Shown one piece after another: positions 54,350 to 64,000 of a stretch of DNA of 64,000 nt. A program made the position numbers and the translations under genes. The DNA comes from Orientallactaga sibirica (lineage: Eukaryota > Chordata > Mammalia > Rodentia > Dipodidae), in NCBI GenBank assembly GCA_036365145.1, contig JAEOAD010002279.1, positions 430,001 to 494,000 on the forward strand, read 5' to 3'. Each line of letters begins with the position of its first letter. Within the stretch, counting starts at the first letter, position 1. Under the pieces are notes generated by a model. The model did no database searches. It saw only the letters and a program-made list of their open reading frames with translations, and was not told the DNA's origin.

Positions 54350-54549
54350 ATTTATTTTTTAAAACTTATTTACTAGAGAGAGAGAGAAATACAGAGATAG
54401 AGAATGGGCACACCAAGGCCTTCAGCCAAACATACTCCAGACACATGCACCACATTGTGCATCTGGCTTATGTGGGTCCTGGCGAATCAGACCTGGGTCC
54501 TTTGGCTTTGCAGGCAAGTGCATAACCACTAAGCCATTTCTCTACCCCA
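54350..54549 (-). mobile_element. tRNA-SINE type A, stacked copy 3
   Basis: Body lacks the 'actgcaaatg' stretch; head 'catttctctacccc'. Confidence 0.9.
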
Positions 54550-55160
54550 ACCCCCCACTGTTAAACATAGAAAAATAAGATAAATCACCAGGAAACCCAT
54601 GAAAGAAATGATGTGAATTTGAGCGGAAAAATAACGAAACAGACAATGGAAAAAATAGAAAAAAAACCCCAACAACCTAACCAAACTAAAAGTTAATGAA
54701 AATATATCACTCCATGCTCCTCCACAATTAGCTTTGTACATTTTCGACAATAGTAGTCCCCAACTATTAAATGGAAAGTGCTAGGAGTACAAATTCTGTG
54801 ACCCCCTCGTTCTAGGGGGTCACAGTGAACTCTCTTGTTGCCCACCTCAATTTCAGGACATCAATTTTCTCTTTGTCCAGCATGTACCCCCAGCATATAT
54901 GCTGCCCACTGACTTTTCACTCTGTGGGTTATCCGAGGGCTGGTCACGGTGCCAATACACTTGTGCACAAGTAATTCTTAGGTCACCTTTGCAGTGACCC
55001 CCAAAGTGTAAAGTGACAGTTTGGATATCTAGAGAAGCTGCAAAGTACTTATTTTATACAAGTATCACTCACAGCATTACATGAAAGAGAAGGGCGAGAG
55101 TGGTGTAATAAAATACTTTGCTAGAGGGATCACGGGAGCAAGAACATCCATATGTTTTCC
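54550..55160. other. Non-repetitive stretch with a perfect hairpin
   Basis: No gene. Contains the inverted repeat at 54796-54825 listed separately, and a second GGTCA/TGACC-type pair near 54968-54995. Confidence 0.45.
54796..54825. promoter_or_regulatory. Perfect 12-bp inverted repeat, 6-base loop
   Basis: CTGTGACCCCCT (54796-54807), loop cgttct, then AGGGGGTCACAG (54814-54825). The arms contain TGACCC/GGGTCA, half-site-like for nuclear receptors in everted orientation. It does not look like an intrinsic terminator context. Function is inference. Confidence 0.45.
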
Positions 55161-55164
55161 ACAT

Positions 55165-55245
55165 GTGTGTGTATGTGGTGCGCATGTATGTATGTATGTA
55201 TGTTTTTGGGGATATGTGTGTATGCAGGTGTGTGTGCACGTGTGT
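55165..55245. repeat. (TATG)n/(TG)n-rich stretch
   Basis: 'gcatgtatgtatgtatgtatg' and GTGTGTG runs, probably the B4 tail. Confidence 0.8.
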
Positions 55246-55700
55246 GCTTGTGGATGTGGAGGCCAGAGGGTGCGGTGAGATATCTTCCTCTATTGCATTA
55301 TGTTTTTCTTTTTGTTTGTTTGTTTGTTTTTTGGTTTTTCGGGGTAGTGTCTTGCTCTAGCCCAGGCTGACCTGGACTTCACTATGTAGTCTCAGGGTGG
55401 CCTCGAACTCACAGCGATCCTCCTACCTCTGCCTCCCTGAGTGCTGGGATGAAAGGCGTGCTCCACTACGCCCTCCTGGCTCGATCGCATTCTGTGTTGT
55501 TCTTTGACCCAGGGATTCTAGCTAGATGTAGAATTCCCTCATTTAGCTGGACTGGCTGGCCAGCAAGTTCCAAGGATTCTTTTCTCTCTCTCCCTAGCAC
55601 TGGGATCACAGGGCCACCATGCCCAGAATTTTACGTGGGCTCTGGGGATCCAAACTCAGGTCCTCAAGCTTGTGTGGCAGTTTTACTCCTGGGCTTCTGT
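55246..55700 (-). mobile_element. B4 SINE split by a B1
   Basis: 55246-55300 ('gtggaggccagagggtgcgg') and 55487-55700 ('gggctctggggatccaaactc', 'aggtcctcaagcttg') flank the inserted B1. Confidence 0.75.
55310..55483 (-). mobile_element. B1 SINE inside the B4
   Basis: Flanked by 'attgcattatgtttt' and 'atcgcattctgtgtt', a diverged TSD. Confidence 0.93.
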
Positions 55701-55776
55701 AACTTCTATTCAAATGTTTTGTTATAATTATTCTGCTTTGTTATTTGTTACTTCACTCCTTGAAATGTTCAATTTT

Positions 55777-55989
55777 TATGTTTTAAATTTTTATTTATTT
55801 ACTTATTAGAGACAGAGAGGGGAGAGAGAGAGAATGGGTGCCCCAGGGCCTCCAGCCATAGCAAATGAACTCCAGATGCATGCGCCACTTTGTGCATCTG
55901 GCTTACGTGGGTCCTGGGGAAGAGAGCCTCAACCGGGGTCCTTAGGCTTCACAGGCAAGTGCTTAACCACTAAGCCATCTCTCTAGCCC
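55777..55989 (-). mobile_element. tRNA-SINE type A with TSD
   Basis: 'aaatgttcaattttt' left and 'aaatgttcaatttt' right (about 55991). Confidence 0.95.
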
Positions 55990-56109
55990 AAAATGTTCAA
56001 TTTTCAAGTGAAGCTTTCTCATAGGTATTGTATTTAGGGAAACCCTTAATTACTTAAGATTTGGCCATTGGAGTTATTGGAACATATTCCCTCAAGAAGT
56101 AGAGATTCC

Positions 56110-56301
56110 TGGGCTGCAGGGACGGTTCAGCTGCTCAAGGTGCTTGTTTGCAAAGCCTGCTGGTGTATGTCTAATTCTCTGGTGCCCACATAAAGCCAGA
56201 TGCACAAGGTGGCGCACGTATCTGGAATTCATTTGCAGGAGCCAGAGGCCCTGGTGTACCCATTCTCTCTCTGCCTCTCTCTCTGTCTCATAAATAAATA
56301 A
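56110..56301 (+). mobile_element. tRNA-SINE type A, old
   Basis: 'gggctgcagggacggttcag' head with several changes. Tail 'ataaataaataaaaa'. Confidence 0.88.
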
Positions 56302-56627
56302 AAAGGTGCTATTGTTAATGTCTGCTTCATGGTGGAGGGCTGAATGCTTTCCTGCTAAGATCAGGGGGAGCACTGGGTTTCTGGTCTCGCTGCTGCTCTG
56401 TAAACTGTCGTGGAGGTGTTGGCCTGCGTATGCTCTGCTCCAACAGGTAAAAATGTCTTTTTATTTTTGCTTTTTATTAACTGTGAAACAAACAAGAAAT
56501 GGAGGAGAAAATGTTGCAGAGAATTTATGTGTTCTGAGCAGCCTAAGTTGCTTTCTTTCCTGGAGAAGTGTGGCGAGTTCTGACTGTAGCCAGGAATGGC
56601 AGTGGGCTCATTAATAAGGCTTTCTAT

Positions 56628-56786
56628 GCCGGGCATGGTGGCTCACGCCTTTAATCCCGGCACTCGGGAGGCAGAGGTAGGAGGATCGCCGAGAGTTCAA
56701 GGCCACCCTGAGACTACATAGTTAATTCCAGGTCAGCCTGGGCCAGAGTGAGACCCTACCTCGAAAAAAAAACAAAAAAAAAAAAA
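56628..56786 (+). mobile_element. B1 SINE with 11-bp TSD
   Basis: 'aaggctttcta' left (about 56616) and right (about 56787). Confidence 0.96.
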
Positions 56787-56849
56787 AAGGCTTTCTAAAG
56801 TCTACTTACCATCGCTTGCCAAGAACTTGACATATAGTTCTGCTTTACA

Positions 56850-58165
56850 ACCATTTTTCACGCAAGTTTTCCAAATTTAACCCGGGTATACACCATTTGT
56901 GTACGTATATACCCGAAAGACCGTAAGTTAATGTCACACAAAGATCCTTACACATGCATGTTTCTAACTGCACTATTACAATAACCACTAAATGGAACTG
57001 GTATAGCTGTCTGCCAGCAGTCGAATTTATCCATGCTTCCATGTGGCATGTATACATACACAGTGGCATTTTATTCAGCCAGAAAGAAAAAAAAATGAAA
57101 TCATGACATGGCTGGAACTAGAAATCATTATGCTAAGGAAAATAAACCTGCCTCAAAAAGACAAATACTGCATGTTTTCTCTCATCTGTAGAATCTAGAT
57201 TTAAAATTATGAATGTTTATATAAGTGTGTGTGTGTGTGTGTGTGTGTGAAATGTAGAATCTAGCTATAAAATTATGAATGTTTATATAAGTGTGTGTGT
57301 GTGTCTCAAACGTAGAATCTAGATTTAAAAATATGTATGTTTGGGGCCGGAGAGATGGCTTAGCGGTTAAGCCATTTGCCTGCAGGGCCAAAGGATCCCG
57401 GTTTGATTCTCCAGGACCCACGTAAGCCAGATGCACAAGGGGCGCATGCATCTGGAGTTCAGTTGCAGTGTTTGGAGGCCCTGGCATGCCCTTTCTCTCT
57501 CTCTCCCTCTTTCTCTCTCTCAAATAAATAAATTCATTAAATAATTTTTTTAAAATATGTATGTTTATATAAGTATGTATATGTGGGTTGTATGTGTGTG
57601 TGTTTCTGTCATACATAGAATCTAGATTTAAAAATATGTATGTTTGGGAATGGAGAGATGGCTTAGCGGTTAAGGCATTTGCCTGCAGGGTCAAAGGATC
57701 CCAGTTTGACTCTCCAGGACCCATATAAGCCAGATGCACAAGGGGTGCATGCATCTGGAATCTGGAGTTCAGTTGCAGTGGCTGGAGGCCCTGGCGTGCC
57801 CTTTCTCTCTCTCTCCTTCTTTCTCTCTCTAAAATAAATAAATCAATTAAATAATCTTTAAAAATATGTATGTTTATATAAGTATGGGGTGTGTGTGTGC
57901 GTGTGTGCACGCAGGTCATGAAACTAGAAAGGTGATCGTGGGAATGAGAAAGAGATCTTCAGAGAGGGGGAACGAGAAGGTAATGGAATTCATATGACAG
58001 GGAGGCAGGGGGTGGCTGTATGAAGGAAGGACATGGGCAGAGGGGAAGCTCGTGGGAGGACAGACCCATTAGGACGAATTAAAACATACGTGAAAATACC
58101 AAAATGAATCATCTTACAGCGGATGCTGACTTTAAAAAAATCATAAAGTAAAAGTCAAATTAAAA
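56850..58165 (+). mobile_element. L1 3' end with two SINEs and local duplication
   Basis: 'ttttattcagccagaaag', 'gacatggctggaactagaaat' and 'agacaaatactgcatg' are typical of the L1 3' end. 57930-58140 is the G-rich 3' UTR part. The middle is repeated in tandem (see 57200-57900). Confidence 0.75.
57190..57905 (+). repeat. Tandem copies of an L1/SINE unit
   Basis: The phrase 'tagaatctag' plus 'atgtttatataagt' recurs at about 57190, 57255, 57312 and 57615. The last two units, about 300 bases each, both contain a tRNA-SINE (57343-57545 and 57652-57860) in the same spot with shared private changes ('gcctgcaggg', 'ttcagttgcag', 'gccctttctc'). Confidence 0.9.
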
Positions 58166-58171
58166 AATTAA

Positions 58172-58332
58172 ACTGAACTCGGAATGGTGGTGCATGCCTT
58201 TCATCCCAGCACTCGGGAGGCAGAGGTAGGAGGATCGCTGTGAGTTCGAGGCCACCCTGAGACTACATAGTGAATTCCAGGCCAGCCTGGGCTAGAGTGA
58301 GACCCTACCTTGAAAAACAAAACAAAAAAAAA
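58172..58332 (+). mobile_element. B1 SINE
   Basis: Diverged head 'ctcggaatggtggtgcatg'. TSD-like 'aaattaaactga' and 'aaattgaactga'. Confidence 0.94.
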
Positions 58333-58339
58333 AATTGAA

Positions 58340-58640
58340 CTGATACATCAAGATCAAAAGGTTCATATATACAGGGTGCTCCGTGATATTTGATGCATGC
58401 ATACATTATATAATGTTCAAATCAGTGCAAGATTATCTGTCCATTCAAAGCTACCATTTTTTTTTACAGTGAAAGCATTCAAAATTCTTTCTTGTATCTT
58501 TTTAAAGTATACAGTATGCTGTCTTCATCTCTAGTCATACAACTGTGCATTAGCCACCCTACCCCTGCCAAACTTCTTAATTCTTTCCGTCTGAAAACTA
58601 GTTCCTATACATCAACCTTTGCCTCCCTCCTAAGGTTCGT
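58340..58640 (-). mobile_element. Old L1 (L1MA-like) 3' fragment
   Basis: 'gatgcatgcatacattatat', 'acagtatgctgtcttcatctc', 'gtcatacaactgtgcattag' follow the reverse-strand order of mammalian L1MA 3' sequence. Confidence 0.6.
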
Positions 58641-58984
58641 TTTAAAATATTTATTTATTTATTTATGAGAGAGAGAGAGAATGGGCATGCCAGAGCCTCT
58701 AACCATTGCAAACAAACTCCAGATGCATGTTCCACCTTGTGCATCTGACTTTATATGGGCACTGGGGAATTGAACCTGGGTCTTTAGGCTTTGCAGCCAA
58801 GCACCTTAACCACTGAGACATCTCTCTAATGCAGAATTTTTTTTTTTTTGATATAGGTTCTCACTCTAGCCCAGGTTGACCTGGAATTCACTATGTAGTC
58901 TCAGGCTGGCTTTGAACTCGTGGTGATCCTCCTACCTCTGCCTCCCAAGTGCTGGGATTAAAGGCCTGAACCACCACGTACAAC
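58641..58984 (-). mobile_element. tRNA-SINE type A followed by a B1
   Basis: SINE 58641-58831 with head 'catctctctaatgc', then B1 58838-58984 ('gatataggttctcactctag' to 'ccaccacgtacaac'). Both diverged. Confidence 0.9.
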
Positions 58985-59020
58985 AAGGGTTATTTTTAAT
59001 CATTTTTAAATTGAGGGGAG

Positions 59021-59228
59021 GGGCTGGAGGGATGGCTTAGTGGTTAAGGCATTTGCCTGCAAAGCCAAAGGACCCAGGTTCGATTCCCCAGGACCCACGT
59101 TAGCCAGATGCTCAAGGGGCGCCATGCGTCTGGAGTTTGTTTGCAGTGGCTGGAGGCCCTGGTGCACCCATTCTTTCTCTCTCTCTCTCTGTGAAATAAA
59201 TAAATAAGTAAGTAAATAAATAAAAACA
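59021..59228 (+). mobile_element. tRNA-SINE type A with TSD
   Basis: 'ttttaaattgagggga' left and 'ttaaaaaattgagggga' right. Confidence 0.95.
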
Positions 59229-59244
59229 TTTTAAAAAATTGAGG

Positions 59245-60190
59245 GGAGCCAACCAGGTTCAGATCCTCACTCAGTTATTTTCAAAGCCAGGCTTTTCAAC
59301 ACGCTAGCTTGTAAAGGGCACATGTTCACCCAGGTGAGACATGAGCGAAAACCTACCTGTCACCCAGAGGAACGTATCTCCAGACGTTCCGACAAGGCAG
59401 ACGAGAAATAAAAACTGTCAATGGCGGAAACAAATAGGATCTGCCCCAATGGGATCACTGAAGCCTCGATGTTGCAGTGGAACAACCAAGGGGGTGGTTG
59501 GATGAAATCCAGAAATGAGAGGAAGGGGTAAGAAATAGCTAGGGGTCATGTGGCATGTCCCTAGCTTCTGGCATGCCTGGGTTTGTGGCAGCATAACTTC
59601 CGATCTTCACGTAGAATTCTCCTGGCATTTGAGTCCTGCTGTCTAAATTTCCTCTTAGGAAGACACCTGTCATACTTGACTGGAACTCAGTGGAATTGAC
59701 CTCAATTTAACTCGATCACCGCTGGAAAAAATAAGGATTGTTTTGAAGTGTTGGAGATTTGGACTCGACGCTATGTATTTTGTCAGGATGTTGTGTAGTC
59801 CACAAACTCTGTGTGTGTGTGTGTGTGTGTACATGTGCACTGGCATGTCTTTGTGCTTGAAAGAGAGAATGAGACAGCAGGAGATTGTTTCGGGGGGAAG
59901 GAGAAGAGTGGCCTATTCGTCAAAGGTTCTATGGTGAGAGGCTAGTGTTGTAGGTCAGAGACGTTTGGGTGAAATTAGAACTCCCCAATCCAGTGACTCA
60001 AGGAATCCACCAAGCTACCACCAGGCCAGTGGCTTCCAAGTTCTTGTCCACTATTGACAAAGAACTGAGAGCCACAAACACAAAGTAGGATACATTATGA
60101 AAGATTTATTAGGGGATAAATGAGGTGAGGGAAAAAAAAAAGCAGAGAAGTCCTCAAGCTGGCAGGACTGGCCTTCTTTATAACCTTAGA
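59245..60190. other. Non-repetitive stretch with an old-repeat remnant
   Basis: 59590-59730 ('cttcacgtagaattctcctgg', 'ggaagacacctgtcatac') resembles an old mammalian dispersed repeat of unknown family. (TG)n at 59808-59830. No gene. Confidence 0.4.
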
Positions 60191-60203
60191 AATGTCACTG
60201 TGG

Positions 60204-60411
60204 GGCTGGAGGGATGGCTTAGAGGTTAAGGCATTTGCCTGCAAAGCCAAAGGACCCAGGTTCGACTCCCCAGGACCCATGTTAGCCAGATGCATAAAGG
60301 GGGCGCACACATCACACGCACCTGGAGTTTGTTTGCAGTGGCTGGAGACCCTGGCGTGCCCATTCTCTCTCTCTCTCTCTCTAACAAATAAATAAATATT
60401 TAAAAATAAAG
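60204..60411 (+). mobile_element. tRNA-SINE type A with 14-bp TSD
   Basis: 'aaatgtcactgtgg' at 60190-60203 and 60412-60425. An extra 'cacacatcacacgcacctgg' segment is present in the body near 60305. Confidence 0.96.
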
Positions 60412-60425
60412 AAATGTCACTGTGG

Positions 60426-60665
60426 CACTCATTAGGAATGAGCCTTATTGACAAGTTCAGGTGTATAGGAAGGAGCCTGAATGGCTGAAGGGTGGCAGCG
60501 CAGGATCAGGAAGGGCCTGAGAACCTGGAAGAGGGTGAAGAGGTAGGTTTGAAGAAAGCCTGTGGAAAGTGTCCAGGATGAAGGGCCAGGAAGTAGTTTT
60601 TGCTGCCCTCTAGGATCAGATTGAACCACTGGAGTTCTAGTTCTTTCTGGAATCATGTTTCCTTG
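60426..60665. other. Non-repetitive stretch
   Basis: G-rich with no recognised feature. It may continue the sequence interrupted by the SINE at 60204. Confidence 0.35.
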
Positions 60666-60671
60666 ACAATC

Positions 60672-61027
60672 TATTTATTTTATTTTTATTTTTTATTTTA
60701 GAAAGAGAGAGAGACAGAGAGAGAGAGGGAGAGAGAGAGAGAGGGAGAGAGAGGGGGGAGAGAGAGACAGAGAGAGAGAGAGAGACAGAGAGAGAGAGGG
60801 AGAGAGAGGGAGAGAGAGGGAGAGAGAGAGAGACAGAGAGAGAACTGGCACACCAGGGCCTCAGCCACTACAATCACACTCCAGACGCTTGCGCCACCTA
60901 GTGGGCTCGTGCGACCTTGCGCTTGCTTCACCTTTGTGCGTCTGGCTTACGTGGGATCTGGAGAATCTAACCTGGGTCCTTAGGCTTAGCAGGCAAGCCC
61001 CTTCACCGCTAAGCTGTCTCTCCAGCC
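60672..61027 (-). mobile_element. tRNA-SINE type C with greatly expanded (GA)n
   Basis: Body 60845-61027. The tail GA tract runs 60702-60843, all purine apart from a few scattered C, against about 20-30 bases in other copies. Confidence 0.94.
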
Positions 61028-61174
61028 CTGACTGCCTAGTTTTAACAAAAGTGATGATGCTCCCGTTCTCTGTTGCTATACCTTAATTGGTAGTTGAGCA
61101 CTGGTGCCCTGGAAACACTTAGAGGACATATCCAGGGTTGTTAGGGTTTAGAGATCACGAGCCCTCTGCTGCGT

Positions 61175-61358
61175 TTTATTTATTTATTTATTTTTATTTT
61201 TTATTTTTTAGTTTTTGGTTTTTCGAGGTAGGGTCTCACTCTGGTCCAGGCTGACCTGGAATTCGCTATGTAGTCTCAGGGTGGCTTCGAACTCTCGGAG
61301 ATCCTCCTACCTCTGCCTCCCGAGTGCTGGGATTAAAGGTGTGCGCCACCATGCCCGG
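61175..61358 (-). mobile_element. B1 SINE with TSD
   Basis: 'gccctctgctgcgtttt' left (61161) and 'gccctctgctgtgtttt' right. Confidence 0.96.
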
Positions 61359-61377
61359 CCCTCTGCTGTGTTTTTAA

Positions 61378-61980
61378 AGCCGGCCTAAACTTATTGAAGC
61401 CACCGATCTTCACCGTGCCCTTGGAAAGGACATCTTTGCGCCTGTTTCTATATATTAGGGAGCAGAGGGCTCAGAGAGCTGCTCTGTGTTTAAATGAACA
61501 CCCCCATGCAGTGAGTTTGGAATGCTCAAACATTGTTTTCCTCTGTTCTTCCCTGATATAATAAAATATCAAGTCTTTGGCGGTATAGTGTGAATCCGCT
61601 TTGAAGTCCGTTTCATCAAATATGGGTAACTTTGGGCAGGTCATTTTCTTTTTCTTTTCTTTTTTTCTTTTTTTTATTTTTGGTAATGAGGTGAGGTGTA
61701 TTTATACCTCTCCAGGGTATTGTGGGGCTCAGAAGGAAGGGAATAAGTAGAGCAGCGAGGTACTTCATCAATCTTTTCTCGATGCTTCTGTAAGTCCAAA
61801 GAACATCAGGCCCAAAGTGTTAAAGTTCCCTCTTCTAGCTATAAGCACAGCTGGGCATTCTCTTTCCCTCCACAGTGAAGCTTCAAGCTTCATTAAGGCA
61901 GTTATAATGGGTTTGTTCTCTTTCTCTCTCACCTAACTGTGGGTGTTAACAAATTACAATGCACCACGCGTCTTTTGATG
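61378..61980. other. Non-repetitive stretch with a MIR scrap
   Basis: 61610-61645 'gggtaactttgggcaggtca' is MIR-like. A CT-rich run at 61648-61676. No gene. Confidence 0.4.
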
Positions 61981-61985
61981 TGTGG

Positions 61986-62139
61986 TGGTCTTTTTGTTTG
62001 TTTGGGGGAGGGGTCTCATTGTGTCTCAGGCTGTCCTGGAATTTGCTATGGTGCCAAGGCTGGCCTTGAACTCGTGATTCTTCTGTCTTCATCTCCTTGA
62101 GTGCTGGGATTACGGGCACGTACCACCATGGGCCTGGCT
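61986..62139 (-). mobile_element. Old B1/PB1-type SINE
   Basis: 'ggggtctcattgtgtctcag' to 'gtaccaccatgggcctggc', more diverged than the other B1 copies. Confidence 0.75.
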
Positions 62140-62925
62140 CATAATGTACCATTTTAATTACAAGTATTTGCAGAGTATTTTCATCCATTATACAGCTTGT
62201 CATAGGGCGCTGTGTGTAAGATACCACACCTAGCAGACACACCGAGGAGGTGAATAATGATAAGCTAACTGTTTCCGAGTGGGAAGGGTCACAGTGGGCT
62301 GAAAGCTATTCTAATGATGGACTCATTCTATCATACACTCCCCTGTTAGGTTTTTATATGCTTGTGTTCCAGTAAAGCCAGCTTCACTTGATTCTAAAAT
62401 GGCTATATGCAAGGAGGTGGGCACGGCATGGAGAGGTGGGTGCTACAAACTGGGCCTCTTAGAAGGCCAGCAGGGGTTGCCGGCTATGCTGTCTCTCTGG
62501 AGAGCACAGGGTCTGTCTGGAAGGGGAGACTGCTGCCCAGCTCCTGCAGGAACCTTTGGAGCATATGGCACATGGGCCCCCATCCTGTCAGATCTGGTCA
62601 TTTCACAAGAAGCCAGAACCTGGATTTTCTTTTTTTTTTTTTTTTTTTTGGTTTTGATTTGGTTTAAGTCTGGTTGTATTTATTCCAGCGTAGGACACAC
62701 AGACATGCTGTGGGCTGCTGTTGACCACTGACCAGTTTGCAATGTTAACAGAGGAAAAGGCCATGGGCTTTGAAACCAAGAGAGCTACTGGCCCTGTTGC
62801 TTGGGGTGTGCAACCCTGGGTGGCACCAGGAAGGTGGCTGCAATCTCTCTCTGACGTGGTTTGGGTGTCTGCATAAGTGAGGATTATATGGCATTATATT
62901 GAGCATAACTCAATTTTAAAATGGA
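62140..62925. other. Non-repetitive stretch with a T-run
   Basis: T-run at 62631-62650. A frame from 62399 is open for 110 codons but shows no domain or splice context. No gene claimed. Confidence 0.4.
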
Positions 62926-63087
62926 CAAAGTTGTGAATAGACCTTCTACCCCAGAAATTATACAAATCGTCACCACCCAAAAGACCCACACCACCACCAA
63001 TCATTGGGAACATTCAAGTTAAAAACCACAATTACAAACTACTCCATGGGGAGCAGAGGAGATACCATTAAAAAAAAGTGAAATGAA

Positions 63088-63257
63088 GCCGGGCGTGGTG
63101 GCTCACGCCTTTAACCCCAGCACTGGGAGGCAGAGGTAGGAGGATCACTGAGAGTTCAAGGCCACCCTGAGACTACATAGTTAATTCCAGGTCAGCCTGG
63201 ACCAGAGTGAAAACTACCTCGAAAAACCAAAACAAACAAACAAACAAAAAAAAAAAA
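63088..63257 (+). mobile_element. B1 SINE in the L1 remnant
   Basis: Target 'aaaaaaagtgaaat' recurs after it (about 63250) and again after the next SINE (63577). Confidence 0.95.
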
Positions 63258-63263
63258 GTGAAA

Positions 63264-63340
63264 TGCTCTCTCTCTTTCTCTGCCTCTTTGTCTCTCTGTC
63301 ACTTTCCAATAAATTTAAAAAATTAAAAAAAAATTTTTTA
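63264..63340 (+). mobile_element. tRNA-SINE 3' tail, strongly 5'-truncated
   Basis: Only the TCTC-rich end and 'caataaatttaaaaaatt'. Confidence 0.75.
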
Positions 63341-63342
63341 AA

Positions 63343-63576
63343 GGGCTGGAGAAATGGCTTAGTGGTTAAGCGCTTGCCTGTGAAGCCTAAGGACCACAGT
63401 TCAAGGCTCACTCCCCAGGACCCACATAAGCCAGATGCACAAGGTGGCACATGCATCTGGAGTTCGTTTGCAGTGGCTGGAGGCCTGGTGTGCCCATTTC
63501 CTCTCTCTCTCTCTCTACCTCTTTGTGTTTCTGTCTGTCTGTCACTCTTAAGTAAATAAAAAAATTTAAAAATAAA
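63343..63576 (+). mobile_element. tRNA-SINE type A
   Basis: Complete copy with 'gtctgtctgtcactctt' before its tail. Followed by another copy of 'aaaaaaagtgaaat'. Confidence 0.95.
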
Positions 63577-64000
63577 AAAAGTGAAATAATAAGTATTGAT
63601 GAGAGATGAAGAAACTGGAATATATGTAATTGTTTCAACTATTCTAGTGAAAAATATAGGCTGTGGCAGCCATTTTGGGGAAAAAAAGGTTTCTGAAGAA
63701 AGCTAAACATAAATTAACCATATAACCCAGCAATTCTGCTCATGGGGATCTATATATGGAAGTATGTCCCCACAAGACTTCTGTGGGAGAGATGGAGAAG
63801 GGTTATTGAGAGAGTCATGAAAAGAAATGACTCACATATTCATGTCCTCAGCTGAGGACACACAGAACACCCATACAGTGGAAATAAAGAAGGACCACGT
63901 GCCGGTAAGACTAGAGTGTGGATGAGCCTCAACTACGCACGGAGGACTAAAAGAGATGTGGGGTTAGCCGCAGCCTCCCACCCCACCCCAGCGTATCTCA

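Larger units (their letters stand above)
62930..63965 (+). mobile_element. L1 ORF2 end, broken by SINEs
   Basis: 62930-63070 ('aaaaaccacaattacaaact', 'agataccatta') and 63580-63960 ('aataataagtattgatgag', 'ctaaacataaattaaccat', 'aacccagcaattctgctc') match L1 ORF2 near its C-terminus. Frames are broken, so it is inactive. It may continue past 64000. Confidence 0.7.

Noticed and set aside
57182..57919. 245-codon minus-strand frame, the longest in the window
   Set aside because: It runs through an L1 3' UTR, TG repeats and two SINE copies. The peptide is two repeats of the usual SINE translation (LVHLAYxGPGESN), so it is not a gene.
62399..62731. 110-codon plus-strand frame
   Set aside because: Ends in a poly-Phe run from a T-tract. 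No domain, splice site or conservation cue.

Overview
The window looks like nuclear DNA of a rodent. It has no rRNA or tRNA gene, no CRISPR array, no operon-like layout and no confident full-length protein gene. It is packed with rodent short interspersed elements (SINEs): 7SL-derived B1 copies, and a very numerous tRNA-derived SINE ending in (TCTC)n plus AAATAAATAAA. That SINE has an A box near 'tggcttagcggttaag' and a B box near 'ggttcgattcc'. It matches what I remember of the B2-superfamily 'DIP' SINEs of jerboas, and the B1 subtype ('cctgagactacatagtgaattcc') also fits a jerboa such as Jaculus. This identification is from memory (about 0.7).

The tRNA-SINE occurs in three forms. Type A is the standard form ('aagccagatgcacaagg'). 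Type B carries 'tttagccagatgcaaagtgacgcaagggcgca' sequence and a 'cagctgctg' segment. Type C carries 'cacaaaggtgaggcaagcgcaagg' sequence. Minus-strand copies read T/GA-rich first and end in 'ctccagccc'. Older layers are B4 (ID-B1 fusion), one ID copy, MIR, a MER5-like fragment, L1 3' ends, two kinds of LTR, and a roughly 350-bp dispersed repeat I call URR1-like.

Layout. 0-12.6 kb: SINE clusters, an L1 3' end and a tandem triplication of half a SINE. 12.7-16.9 kb: a promoter-bearing solo LTR, B4, and SINEs with long (ATTT)n tails. 16.914-24.528 kb: a head-to-tail duplication of a 3.8-kb unit that includes a solo LTR. 24.6-34.4 kb: SINE and MIR mosaic with about 2 kb of non-repetitive sequence. 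34.4-38.0 kb: L1 3' ends and a 1.93-kb minisatellite of 13-bp units that grew inside a URR1-like element. 39.35-39.86 kb: the only stretch with coding character, a minus-strand frame broken by a one-base shift. 40.7-41.7 kb: insertions stacked on one target sequence. 43-48 kb: L1 3' ends, one with a clean 15-bp target duplication. 49-55 kb: AT-rich DNA, B1 copies facing each other, a perfect hairpin. 55-64 kb: B4, L1 ends with a local tandem duplication, a 140-bp homopurine tract, and L1 ORF2 remnants at the right edge.

The window is probably intergenic or intronic. What stands out is how it was built: tandem duplications of different sizes, minisatellite growth, and repeated insertion at the same sites. 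Repeat edges are estimated by eye (about 5-15 bases) unless a target-site duplication (TSD) is given. I found no convincing new multi-gene system.
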